Source: Haberlea rhodopensis (lineage: Eukaryota > Streptophyta > Magnoliopsida > Lamiales > Gesneriaceae). Taken from it: DNA of 64,000 nt. The DNA is taken from positions 248,001-312,000 of the forward strand of contig CAJQUN010000523.1 of the NCBI GenBank assembly GCA_907163345.1. The letters are read 5' to 3'. Numbering within the stretch: position 1 is the first letter of the stretch; each line of letters begins with the position of its first letter. The position numbers were made by a program, and so were the translations under genes. The notes below the pieces were generated by a model. That model made no database searches. It saw only the letters and a program-made list of their open reading frames with translations, and had not been told where the DNA came from. This document shows, one piece after another, positions 47,052 through 58,195 of this stretch.

Positions 47052-47239
47052 AGGCAACATTTATTTTTGTTTTAATTTTTTTTTAATATTCTACACTGCT
47101 ACTCTGGTTTGTTCATGAGTACAGGTGAATTCTCCGATCATGAAGATAATTTCCAATACGACCCTGAGATATGACACTACATAGAAGCAGAAGAGAACCT
47201 AGGAGAATTGAAGAAGAAGAATAAGAAGAAGAGAAGAAC

Positions 47240-48640
47240 ATGATGGCAGCGAATCAAAGTCTCAGACAGCTGGCAAATCCAGCCTTGGATCAACAAACCC
47301 TCTGCATCACTTTCCCTGCTCTTGCAACTAATGTAAATTTTGAGCTTAAATATGGTTTAATTCACTTATTGCCTTCTTTTCATGGTCTTATAGGTGAGAA
47401 CCCCCACAAGCATTTGATAGAATTTCACGTGGTATACACTACCATGAAGCCGACTGTCGTTAAAGAGGAGCAAATTAACTGCGAGTCTTTCAATTCTCCT
47501 CGAAGGATTCTTCTAAGGATTGGCTCTTCTACCTACCCACTGGATCTATCACCACGTGGACTGATTTGCAAAGAGTCTTCCTTGAGAAGTACTTTCCTGC
47601 TTCGAGGGAGACAAACATAAGGAAGGAGACCGATGGCGTGAAGCAATACCATGAGGAGTCATTACACGAGTACCGAGAGTGTTTCAAGAAGTTGCGTGAA
47701 AGCTGCCCCAACACCAGATAAGTGAACACCTCTTAATTCAATATTTCTATGAAGGTTTGTTTTCTACTGTCGGGAATCTAGTGGATGCGGCGAGCGGATG
47801 AGCTTTTATTGCCAAAACACCAGAGGTGGCAAGGAACTTGATAGCAAACATGGCTGCCAACTCCTAACAATTTGTACCTGCTCGACATGGACAAACACCA
47901 AGGAAGCAAAACGAGGTAAACGTATCTACATTGAACAACAATTGTTTGACTTAACCTATCTTATACGTCATCTTGCAGGTGGTAATATAATGAAGGCGAA
48001 ACCATGCATAATTTGTCTAGCCATGAGTCATTCTACTGATGCATGTCCCTCACTTCAAGAGACATCTACTAAGCACGTAAACGCAGCAGGTGGATTTGCT
48101 GGCCAACCTCAAAGGAATTATGACAAACCATTGAGCAACTACAATCAAGGTTGGAGTGATCACCCGAACCAGAGCTATGGGAATCAACAGATGCACCACC
48201 CCTCCATCCTATAGACCGCCATTTCAGTGAGCTCAACAACTTCCAATTTCTACCTCTGATGACAGGTTAGAGAGTATTATTCAAGTTATGGCTGGAAGTA
48301 ATATGCAATTTCAACAGGAGACGAGGGCGAGCATTGAAAGCCTAACTACTCAAGTGGGACAGCTTGCCACCGACCTCAATCGTTTGGGGGATCAAGGATC
48401 ACATAAATTGCCTTCATAACCAGTGATACACCCAAGAGAGAATGTGAGTGCCATCACATTGAAGAGTGGTGAAGAAGAGACCATGGAGAAGGTGGTACTG
48501 ACGCCACCCAGACGAGAATATATAAATGAAGAGAAGGACACCAAAGTGGATAGCGAGGAGCTCATACAAGATAAAGAACCACGAGGTAAGTTCCCTCCAC
48601 TTTCTGAATATAAATTGAACCCCATTTTCCCCTTGCATTG
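47240..48640 (+). pseudogene. Degenerate Athila-type gag of element H
   Basis: The first frame gives ALATNVNFELKYGLIHLLPS and GENPHKHLIEFHVVY, typical of Athila Gag (NFELK..LI.L...F.G...E.P..HL.EF). After a frameshift near 47480, DWLFYLPTGSITTW and FLEKYFPASRE follow. Then comes a zinc-knuckle-like AKPCIICLAMSHSTDACPSL (about 47997-48056) and a glutamine/asparagine-rich stretch. ESLTTQVGQLATDLNRL (48335-48385) and HPRENVSAITLKSGEE (about 48430) close Gag. Several stops and frameshifts are present. Confidence 0.85.
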
Positions 48641-49163
48641 AAGGAGAATTCGAAGGATAAGGCCACCAAGGGGATCTATGAGACATTTCGAAGGTGCTAG
48701 GTAAACACTCCACTATATGATGCCATGAAGAAAGTACCTCGGTATGCTACATTTTTGAAGGAAGTGTGGAAAGAGGAAAGGAGCCTAAAACTCAAAGGGT
48801 TGCCCCAAGATTGAATTAGGTGAGAATGTTTCTGCGGTCATCCAAAGAAACATTCCCACGAAATGTAAGGACCCTGGTATGTTTTCTATCCCCTGTGTGA
48901 TTGGAAATACTAGGATTGATAGGGCAATGCCAGACTTAGGAGCTTCTATTAATGTCATGCCTTACTCAATCTAAACGAAATTGAAACTTGGACATTTAAA
49001 ACGAAATTCTACTGTGATACAATTAGCTGATAGGTCCACAGTTCTTCCTAGGGAACAGTAGAGGATATACTTGTACATGTGGATAAGTTGGTCTTCCCCG
49101 CCTGATTTCTATGTCCTAGACATGGAGAATGGTGATCCATCTTGCCCCACCTTATTAGGACTT
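48641..49163 (+). pseudogene. Degenerate retroviral-type aspartic protease of element H, cut by element F
   Basis: Read across frames, CVIGNTRIDRAMPDLGASIN (about 48895-48955) followed by VMPYSIYTKLKLGHLK matches the Athila protease, with the active-site triplet in the form DLGAS. FYVLDMENGDPSCPTLL (about 49108-49155) follows, and the expected GRPF motif is broken exactly where the F LTR begins (49164). The bases GACTT at 49159-49163 should be the left target duplication of F. RT, integrase and the 3' LTR of H are predicted beyond the right window edge. Confidence 0.8.
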
Positions 49164-50091
49164 TGAGCAGCAGACTCAATTTTAATTAATCTTTCAAGAT
49201 TACAGTAGTAGTTCTTTTCCGCACTTGCTGAAACTTCAGAGTGTATCAATGAGATGATTAGCTTTGACGTTGATGTTTTTCTTGTGTTTGATCAGATGGT
49301 TCAGCTAACCTCTTCATTCTTCACTTGGATGTATTTATAGACACAGTGGTCTAACAGCAACTTTTCTATATTTGGAAGAGATCAATTTCCCTTCTTCATT
49401 CCAAATTCTGATTGTTTTCTTTCCTGTTTTGTTAAGCAACGGCTCTTTTATTCTGACGCTAATGGTGGCGGAGATATAGCGAGGTGCGGCGCTCTATTGT
49501 ACCTTTGTCAGAATAAGTTGTACTTGTTTTATCTTGTAGCTCTGTGCACTTGCTGGATAGTTAGACGTCTGCTGGCTTTCTTCTTTCAATGATCGTTCTT
49601 TTTCTATACTCGGTAGATGTCTATGTTCAGTAGATGTCTGTCCGGTAGATGTCCATCTGGTAGATGTTTATCCAGTAGATGTCTATCCAGTAGATGTCCA
49701 TCCGGTAGATGTCTGTTCGGTAGATGTCCATCCGGTAGATGTCTATCCAGTAGATGTCCATTCGGTAGATATTCATCCAGTAGATGTCCATCCGGTATAT
49801 GTCAATCCAGTAGATGTCTGTCTGGTAGATGTTCATCCGGTAGATATCAATCCAGTAGATGTCTGTTAGGTAGATGTATCCGGTAGATGTCCATCCGGTA
49901 GATATTCATCCAGTAGATGTCCATTCGGTAGATGTCAATCCAGTAGATGTCTGTTTGGTAGATATTCATCTGGTAGATGTCAATCCAGTAGACGTCTGTT
50001 CGGTAGATGCTATCCGGTAGATGTCTATCAAGTAGATGTCCATCCGGTAGATGTTTTGTAATCACCAAAACTTAGAAATGTTTTCCCAACA
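49164..50091 (-). repeat. 3' LTR of SIRE-like Copia element F
   Basis: On the minus strand it begins TGTTGGGAAAACATTTC, preceded by the purine tract AAAAAGGGGGAAAT (50092-50105), and ends GCTGCTCA. A TATAAATA box lies at about 49332-49339 (minus). The U3 part is largely the 15-bp minisatellite at 49605-50060. The start and tract are characteristic of SIRE/Maximus-type Copia LTRs. Confidence 0.87.
49605..50060. repeat. 15-bp minisatellite, about 30 copies, inside the F LTR
   Basis: The unit on the plus strand is TAGATGTCYATCCRG, repeated head to tail with C/T and A/G variation and a few indels. Because 15 is divisible by three, spurious repetitive frames (SGRC or MDIY repeats) appear on both strands. 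They are not genes. Confidence 0.93.
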
Positions 50092-50105
50092 ATTTCCCCC
50101 TTTTT

Positions 50106-50929
50106 GGTGATGACAAAACTTAGCACTGGAGACTCTTGCTTGATTAAATTGAACAGCAACTTCTGTTAAGACTTAGAGACAAAAACATATACTTGCAATT
50201 TGTTAGATAGATAAGCAGATTACAAGTTGTAACCAAACTGAATATTTGAAGAATGTCATTTTTATTCAAAATGAATCTGATTATATAGTACATCTTACAA
50301 TTTTTTCAGCAAACCTATTTCTACAATCTATTCAACTGGGTAAAGACAACTTGAGAAACATAGCCAGTATGGAATGATCCGAGCCAGCTAGTTTCAGAGT
50401 TGTTGACAAAGGGAGGGGGAGAGAAAGTGCATACAGAGTGGCTTAGAACAAAAGAAAACCTAGAAACCAACTTTATCTTCAAAGTAGTCCTCTGTTCATT
50501 TATCAAGGTCTCTGTCCTTAATGAAATTCTCTGTCTTTCCCCTTTTTGTCATCAGCACCCAGGCATCTGCTGTCCAAATTCCCGGCTAGTGAAGAACACC
50601 TGGTCCTTGGAAGCTGGAGCTAGCATAGATGGGTGGTTAGATAAGTAATCAACCCATGGAGGGTTGATTTAGATAAGTAATAAACCCATGAATAAGTGTT
50701 GCAGAGAAGTTGCAAGATCAGTAAGGAACTAGTGAAGATAAGCATGATTGGTGAGGTGAGTAGAAAGAACTAGCATGCTATTTATAGTGAAAAATTAGCA
50801 AGTTGCAGTATGAGATGTCATGTCATCCGTAAAGTAGTGCAGATAAAGATTGATAAGAATTGACTGAATCATGAAGATTTATAATAAACAGATAATAGTT
50901 AAGAAAAGAAGACAAAAAAATGTTACTGT
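50106..50929 (-). other. 3' noncoding region of element F
   Basis: This lies between the end of the extra ORF and the polypurine tract. No frame with a domain was found. Confidence 0.55.
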
Positions 50930-52047
50930 TTTCGCCCGAACCAATGCTTGGAGTAGTCACGGGTGGAAGATGGTGTGTCAGCAGGAGGGTGTCGTGGACT
51001 GTGGGACCGTTGCTGGGAGGGAGGTCTTGACCTACTTGACTCTTCAGCTGCAGCAGATGATCGTTGAGCTAGATCCGGTTCTCGTCTGTGCGAGAGAGCA
51101 TGTGCTGGGCTCCGGTAGACGTCTAGTGGACTGAGGAACAGTGGGGAGACTGTTGGTCAAATCCTGTATTTGTGAAACGAAAGCCGCCTGCATATTAGCC
51201 AGCTGATCGGACAGTGCTTTCTGGCATCTTCAATTTTGTCTTCTAGTGCCAGTGAGGAGGCAGTATGAAGAGATTCATTTTACTGGGTAATCTGAAGACG
51301 AGCTTGCCATATTCGAGAGAAGGAATCAGCAAAAGCATCCACAACAAAACTTTGAAGCCTGGTTACGGTAGTCGTCAGATTGCTTAGGTCACGATACACC
51401 TGCTGAAATTGTGAGTCGGTATGCTTTTGTGACCCCCAATGATAAGGCTAGCAGTGCGTTCTTCTTGTTTCAGTTTGTTTACATCACTGGCCAGCTCAAA
51501 GATTACATTGGATAAATGCACCAATTGATCAGCAATGCTAGGAGGCCCTTCAAGAGGAATGTTGGTAGGAAAGTCGAAGAAATCCTCAGGAGGATCATGT
51601 TCCAATGATTGATCAAGGGCATCCGTTTGAGTTTCAGCATTTGTGGTGACCATACGGATCAACAATATCAGCAGTGGGCAAAATAGCAGACGAAGGAGCT
51701 GCAGTGGGTGGTGCAGCAGGCATGATGGTATTGATGACATCTATGCCAGTAGCAGCGATCTCTAGCTCAGCTGCAGAGGACTGAGTATGGTCAGCAGAGT
51801 GTGGAGAAGACTCGTTATGTTCATCATTATCTGAGGAGACGGTAACTTGATGAGCCACAGTCTGTATAACAGTGTCAACATTGATAGGATCAACATCCAG
51901 CACTAGTAAAGGTTGATCACTGACATCAGCTGGGGTGGTAGGAACTATGTCCAAGTCAGTAGGAGCTGGGCTTTCATCTCTTGGTAAAGCAGAGCAAGAG
52001 TGTAGACCTGTTGAGATTCTGAGATCATGAAGAGCAGTCTCAGCCAT
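50930..52047 (-). pseudogene. Broken C-terminal part of the element F extra ORF
   Basis: Two overlapping minus-strand frames (52047-51634 and 51740-51384) encode acidic, Pro/Ala/Thr-rich text (DESPAPTDLDIVPTTPADV, then DFPTNIPLEGPPSIADQLVH and ELASDVNKLKQEE with coiled-coil character). A further frame ends near KHWFGRK (about 50940). They are most simply the frameshifted continuation of the ORF at 52166-53500. No enzymatic motif is visible. Confidence 0.6.
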
Positions 52048-52165
52048 TTCAAGCTTGGGTCCTAGGGCATTGAGAACAACCCTATCGTGATTGGCTGTGC
52101 CAGAGTCAATGTTAAACTACTGGAGCGGAAGACATCACGAAGCTTTAAACTCTTCTATGTGTCAG

Positions 52166-53500
52166 TTAGTTGAAGGTAGTCAAGGATGAGGTTCTCATCC
52201 AGTCGTGCCTGTTCAAGAATGGGAGAGAAATCATCGAGCGAATTCTGAGACGCGCCTCCACCCATCGATCAAATATTGCAAGATGCGGTTGCAGCTTGGC
52301 TTCCACTTCAGCCATAACCATTTGAATTTCAAACGCGACTGGGGTGGACACTGGTCCCATAACTGCTTTGCCCTTTCCGATAGGAGTGTCCTTAGGATGA
52401 CAATAAGGACAGAGAGACTTTGGTTGTCGGAAGCTGATAGAGCCGGGTACTTGGTGAGAACTCACAAGTTTGGAGGAGTGAGCAGTTTGAGCGGCTAATA
52501 CAGTGGGTACCATGGCCAATGAGGCAGCTGATGCAGCTAGTTCCTCTAGTGGACGATTTTTGGGATTTATCTCCCTATAAGTTGGGGTAACCGCTGTTGG
52601 GGCTGCAGTAGAGATAGGACCAGCAGCAGTTGAAGTAGTAGCAGTAGCTTGCTGCTTGAGGACAATAGGAGCCCCTTTTCTGGTTCTTGTCATTTTAGGA
52701 GGGGGAGGAGGTGATGACTCAGCAGACTCGGATATCGTTTGTTCAGAGCCACTCACTACTTGAGTTGCCCGCCGCTTCATCAGACCAACTTCTCTACCAA
52801 CTCGTTGGCGGTGAAGCTGAAGATATTTGGCAGTGGAGAGCTTCCCAGGATGAAGAGTGGATAAAGCCCCCGCCTGAATATGTTTACTGTCAAAAATGTG
52901 GCTGAGAGGAAGAGCAAAACCCGATTGACCCTTCCCTGATGTCACTAGTCCAATAAGAACTTGAAAAAGGACGACTGACCAATTGACATCTAACCCTTTG
53001 ACAATGGCACTCATAACATCAAACTTCTCTGGGGTGATGACATCAAAAGATCCAGCTTTGCACAACAGACCTTTGGAGATGACATTAGCCAGTTGGCGGA
53101 AATGACTCTTCATTAAAATCTTTTTAAAGGGAGGACGCCGCAGACGACCGTCAGAATCTGAGAAAATGGTGCGAATTTCTTCTCGAGTAGCCATTGAAAT
53201 GATGGAGAAGTCAGTTAGTCCAGTAGAAGGAAGACATAAGTGGGTGGCAAAGTCCAGTTGAGTAATGGTGACTAGCTGACCAGAGATGGACGTCACCACT
53301 GAGTTGTCTACAATTTTTTGCATTGGCGAAGAATTCTTGGAGAGCTTCTTTATAGAATGTAGGAGCTTGACTGAGTATAACCAGAAGACCAGAGGTATCC
53401 AAAAAACTTCTTTGATGTCTTCATCAGAGTTGGTGGAAATCGAATGAAAATCCACGTGAATAGCATTTGTGACAAAGCTGGGCTGGGTATTCTTTGACAT
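52166..53500 (-). CDS. Extra ORF downstream of pol in Copia element F (444 aa, function unknown)
   Basis: It starts MSKNTQPSFVTNAIHVDF and contains KSHFRQLANVISKGLLCKAGS and KFDVMSAIVKGLDVNWSVVL. A Pro/Thr/Ala-rich, basic tract follows (about residues 235-320). It lies 590 bp after pol on the same strand, the position of the env-like ORF of SIRE/Maximus Copia elements. No clear signal peptide or transmembrane segment is seen, so calling it an envelope is not justified. From memory it belongs to a family common in Gesneriaceae-like genomes. About residues 34-65 read in a frame unlike the family. The familiar text (DTSGLLVILSQAPTFYKEAL) is in another frame, implying two compensating frameshifts. 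Confidence 0.6.
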   Translation of the reverse strand: MSKNTQPSFVTNAIHVDFHSISTNSDEDIKEVFWIPLVFWLYSVKLLHSIKKLSKNSSPMQKIVDNSVVTSISGQLVTITQLDFATHLCLPSTGLTDFSIISMATREEIRTIFSDSDGRLRRPPFKKILMKSHFRQLANVISKGLLCKAGSFDVITPEKFDVMSAIVKGLDVNWSVVLFQVLIGLVTSGKGQSGFALPLSHIFDSKHIQAGALSTLHPGKLSTAKYLQLHRQRVGREVGLMKRRATQVVSGSEQTISESAESSPPPPPKMTRTRKGAPIVLKQQATATTSTAAGPISTAAPTAVTPTYREINPKNRPLEELAASAASLAMVPTVLAAQTAHSSKLVSSHQVPGSISFRQPKSLCPYCHPKDTPIGKGKAVMGPVSTPVAFEIQMVMAEVEAKLQPHLAIFDRWVEARLRIRSMISLPFLNRHDWMRTSSLTTFN

Positions 53501-54089
53501 TTTGGCGTAGATACATAGAGTCAGATGACCTAAAGAGTAAAATTTCTGGAGAGAAAGTTAGCGCAGTAAGTTTGGAAAAGATACAAGTAAGAGAAAATAA
53601 GAATGATAATGGCGGTTAAGGAGAGAGTAGATGTAACGTCGTACTGTAGATGAGCGGACACATGGATACGTGGCGGTCATCTAACGATTTAAATTTTTTT
53701 TAAAAATACAAATAAAAGGACAAGATTTGGGCGGGATTGAAATAATTTATTTTTATATAAAATTAAATTTGAATTCCGACGTTCTAGTAGGTTAATAGTT
53801 ATCGAAGGCTGTTGTCAGCAAAGCATACTTGGTAAAGTCTGCTGATATGTAGAGTCCTACTGGTAAGGTAGCATTTACTGGTATGTAGAGTCCTATTGGT
53901 AAGGTAACATCTACTGCAGTAGACTATTGTTTTACCAGCTAAACTTCGATAGACTTTTTTTTTTAAAAAAAAAATCTTTAACTAAAATTCCCCCTAAATT
54001 CATGCAGTTTCTACTAAGTAATTCCCCCTGAATTCAGTATACAGAAATAATCGCAATCAAGGGTTTATTTCAATTAAACCAAGAATATT
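53501..54089 (-). other. Spacer between pol and the extra ORF of element F
   Basis: Noncoding. It includes short repeats of the kind TCCTACTGGTAAGGTA/ATGTAGAGTCC (about 53840-53920), similar in style to the LTR minisatellite. Confidence 0.55.
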
Positions 54090-56052
54090 TCAAAAATAGG
54101 AGAACTTAGCGTTAGGTAGGGGTTTTGTGAAGATATCTACCGCTTGTTGTTCGGTGGATATGTACTCTAGCCGAATCTCTTTCTTCATAACATGATCTCT
54201 AATGAAATGATGACGGATGTCAATATGCTTGGTGCGAGTATGAAGAACAGGGTTGTACGTAATAGCTATGGCAGATGTATTATCACAAAAGATTGGTGCC
54301 TCAGTGGATTCAATTCCATAATCTCGCATTTGTTGTTGAATCCAGAGCAGTTGAGCACTGCAGCTTCCAGCAGCAAGGTACTCTGCCTCTGCAGTAGATG
54401 TTGCTATGGATGTCTGCTTCTTGCAACCCCATGAGATTAATTTATCTCTGAGAAATTGACAATATCCACTGGTACTTTTCCTATCAATTTTGCATCCTGC
54501 GTAGTCAGCATTTGAATATCCAATCAGATTAAACGTTGAGTCTCTTGGATACCACAGACCAACATTTTCAGTGCCTTTTAGATATTTTAGAATACTTTTG
54601 ATAGCAGTGATGTGTGATTGCTTGGGATTTGCTTGGAAACGAGCACACATACAAACTGCAAACATTATGTCTGGTCGGCTGGCTGTCAAGTAGAGTAATG
54701 ATCCGATAATACCGCGATGCATTGTTACTTTGACTGGTATGCCTGAATTATCCATGTCGAGCTTGGCAGATGAGCTCATTGGAGTGGCAGCTGCTGAGCT
54801 TATACTCATCGCATACTTCTTCAGCAGTTCTTTGGTATATTTAGATTGAGTTATCGGAATTCCCTCACTGGATTGCTTGACTTGCAATCCTAAGAAAAAT
54901 GATAATTCTCCCATAATGCTAATCTCAAACTGATCCTGCATTATTTTCGAAAATCTTTCGCAAAGTTTTGAGTTAGTACTGCCGAAAATAATATCATCAA
55001 CATAAATTTGAACTAGCAGAGTATGGTCACCCTTTGTGAATTTGAACAGGGTCTTGTCCACCGTGCCAATTGTAAAGTTGTGCTCAGTCAAATATTTTGA
55101 CAGAGTTTCATACCATGCTCGGGGAGCTTGCTTTAAACCATACAAAGCTTTGTTTAGTCGAAAAACAGACGAAAGCTGCTGATGGCTTTCAAATCCAGGA
55201 GGTTGCTCAACTTAAACTTCTTCCTGGAGTTTGCCGTTAAGAAACGCACTCTTAACATCCATCTGATAGACTTTAAAGTCTTTTAACGCAGCAAATGCAA
55301 GAAATATGCGAATTGCTTCTAATCGAGCTACATGAGCCTAAGTTTCATCGAAATCAATGCCTTCTTCCCGTCTGTAGCCTGTGCAACTAATCTTGCTTTA
55401 TTCCTGATGACTACACCATTTTCATCTAATTTATTTTGAAATACCAATTTGGTATCGATTATAGTGTGATGCGGTGGTCGTGGTACTAAGTTCCATACTT
55501 TGTTTCGCTTAAATTGATTTAGTTCTTCATGCATTGCTTCTACCCAGCTTGGTTCTAACATAGCATCATCAATCTTTTTTGGTTCTATGTGAGATATGAA
55601 TGCAGTATGAAGGAATTCATTAATCATCTGTCCTCTGGTGCGTAGAGGAGCAACAGGGTTCCCTATGACCTGCTCGGGAGGATGATCCTTCATCCACCGG
55701 AGCGGAGGCCCAAGAGGATTGATTTCTTCATTTGGGTGAATATGAGTGGGTAGCTTAGAAGATTTGATTGATTCATCTTTTTCGTTAGTTCCATCTACTG
55801 CAGCAGGGTGTGTATAACAGTGTCATTGTCAGCTTGGTGCAGTGCTTGTGGACCAGCAAACTCCTTTGCTGCTTCAGGAACTTCTGGTTCTAGAGAGCAG
55901 TCAATCCTGCTTCTGTAATCTATCTCATCATCAACATTTTCATCAATATAAGTGTTTTCCAGTCGATTGCTCACGTTGTTGATTTGTAGATCAGATACGG
56001 TACAATTAGCAGATTCATCAAATTTTACATGCACAAATTCTTCTACACTGAG
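54090..56052 (-). pseudogene. Copia pol of element F: integrase C-term, reverse transcriptase, RNase H (near-intact but broken)
   Basis: Minus-strand order: LSVEEFVHVKFDE (about 56050), acidic linker, RT N-terminus EPSWVEAMHEELNQFKRNKV (about 55550) to NKARLVAQ, frameshift near 55375, EAIRIFLAFAA and DVKSAFLNG in another frame, then an in-frame TAA (55212-55214) before YGLKQAPRAWYE. The long frame 55145-54090 (351 codons) holds the catalytic YVDD at residues 48-51. RNase H follows with STSGYCQFL, STAEAEYLAAGS, FCDNTSAI, HTRTKHIDIRHHF and a DIFTKPLP tail. The upstream part (integrase core, gag) is missing because element D is inserted at 56056. Confidence 0.92.
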
Positions 56053-56055
56053 TGT

Positions 56056-58126
56056 TGTGATATCCCCGAAATAATTGATTGCGTTTTGGGCATTAATTGT
56101 GTTTATATGATTAATTATGGTGGTAATTAATTATGTGCTGGATTTATTTATCATGTTGAAATGCTTAGTCACATGGTAGGCGTGACCGGGAATGCATTTC
56201 GGGGTGCATGTGATGCATGTTGGATAATTGGGTGTTTTAATGACTTACATGTGTTGGTAGTCATTTATTGGTGAAACATGCATTTATTTGAGATTGTGGT
56301 GCATTATGGTAAAATGCCTTTTAAAAATATCATGTTGGGGTGTTTTATACACCATGGAATTGTGGGGTGTAATTTATATTAAACCCAACCCACTTATACC
56401 CCAATTCCCCTTTATACCTTCACTTTTTAACTTTCCCAAATTTCACCTCCCAAACCCTTCCTTCTCCTCATTTTCGTTTTTGTGCAAAAAGGTGGGGAGA
56501 AATCCTTCCAAAAGTTTGATTTGTGGAGTTTGTTGGGAGATTTGGAGTCCCCGAGAGGTATGGATACCTCCCTATTGTTTTTATTATGTTTGGATTGAGT
56601 TTGAAGTGGTTTTGAAGGGTTTTGAAATGGGTTTTGTTTGGGTTGGTGTTATTCTTGGGTGAGTGTTAGATTTATGGTTGTATGAGGATGTATATTGAAG
56701 GTTTAAAGTGTATTAATATTTTTGAGTTGTTGGTATGAGTGTTGTTGAGGTTGGTGAAGGTTTTGGCGTGCATTAATGGTGGAAAATCGCGAGTCTGTGC
56801 GAGGCGATCGACCGCCTAAAATGAGGCGACCGATCGCCAATGGGCAGTACCAAAATCACAGAGTAGGCGATCGATCGCCTGAAATGGCGCGATCGATCGC
56901 CGAGGGGCAGTGTCAAAATATGAGGTAGGCGATCGATCGCCATGTTTGGCGCGATTGATCGCCGCGAAGCATAATTTGAGGCGACCGATCACCTCAGCGA
57001 AGCGATCGATCGCCAACAGTGAAATTTTGGCAAATGAATTCTTTTGACGAATTTTTGGTTTTTTGACTATTATTTGGCTTCTAATATGGGGTTTGTGATT
57101 GTGTAGAACCATCCCTGGTAGCGACGCAACCAAGGAAGTGAAGCCATATCAATTCCACTTTTGGAAAGGTACGTAGAAGACGTACGGGCACCCAACGGTA
57201 CATGTATCTAATATACTCATTGTTTATGCATTGTGGATGCGAGTATATATGGGATTATGCATTGTGGATGCAAATACATGTTGAATTATGCATGATGATT
57301 GTATATGCATATGATGGTCATTGGTGCACATCCCATGAGTCGTGGTCATCCCTTGATGATTTTAATGCTTGAAGCTATTTGATTTGTTGCCGCTAAATGT
57401 GAAGCGAGGGGTGGGAGCGCCGCATGTCACATTTGAGCGTGGTTATCATATAGGGCGAGGAAAGAATATTTGCCGCTCAATGTGAAGCGAGGGGTGGGAG
57501 CGCCGCATGTCCATTGAAGCGATGTTATTCTATGCCGCCTATATGTAAATAAGCGAGGGGCATTAAAATACATTGTGATGAACAGACTAGGGATTGGTGA
57601 TATGTATTTTGTGATGATGAAATGGCATTATGTCATGACATGTGTAGACCATTAAATAATCTATTGATTATACTCATGAGTTATGGTACAGGGTCAACCA
57701 AACTGGAAGCGTTTAAAATGCATGGAAAAACAGGAAGTGTTTTATTGTGATTTATGCATTTACGCCTTATATTCATATTGTGTTGAATATGAATGATATT
57801 ATTGCTCATGTTTGGGGGTTGTCCTTGTAGGTACACTTTTGGCATGATAAGAAGGGCTAAGGCGGGTTGAGGCGGTGAGCTTGAGAAGAACACTTTTGGG
57901 AAAAGAAGGACAGGATTACTTTTCTATAGTGTCTACTCTAGGAGTAGTGTAAAGCTATAGTTGATAACATTCATTTTGATTTGGAATGTAATTAATCCAT
58001 TGATGGTCCTTGAATTGGCATGTAACTCTTAAGGCTCATAGTATCAACACGATTATTTTACTCTGATAATTTAAATTAGCTCTAATTATGCCCTTAATCC
58101 GCACTTAAGGAACTAGGGTCCTTACA
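56056..58126 (+). repeat. 5' LTR of Gypsy-type element D (2.1 kb)
   Basis: It starts TGTGATATCCCCGAAAT and ends GGTCCTTACA, then TTAG and a tRNA-Met-type primer-binding site with the spacing seen in element B. It is inserted in F pol; AGTGT at 56051-56055 should be its left target duplication. It contains eight GCGATCGATCGCC-like palindromes (56803-57014) and two GTGAAGCGAGGGGTGGGAG units (about 57399-57510) shared with the B interior. A 124-codon frame near the start has no domain. Confidence 0.85.
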
Positions 58127-58130
58127 TTAG

Positions 58131-58142
58131 TGGTATCAGAGC
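58131..58142 (+). other. Primer-binding site of element D (tRNA-Met type)
   Basis: TGGTATCAGAGC follows the LTR end with a TTAG spacer. Only about 50 bases of D interior follow before element E (58196). Confidence 0.9.
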
Positions 58143-58195
58143 CAGGTTAGAGAACCCGGGAACGAGTGAAGGGTAGCCTTAGCATGGTTGGCTAG

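Noticed and set aside
49617..49886. Open frames with SGRC or MDIY repeats on both strands
   Set aside because: They are produced by a 15-bp minisatellite whose period is a multiple of three.
52166..53500. Functional envelope protein of a retrovirus-like element
   Set aside because: Position matches env-like ORFs of SIRE elements, but no signal peptide, membrane segment or fusion-like motif was seen.
56803..57014. Bacterial contamination suggested by GATCGATC density
   Set aside because: The sites sit inside well-formed plant LTRs with target duplications and plant primer-binding sites.
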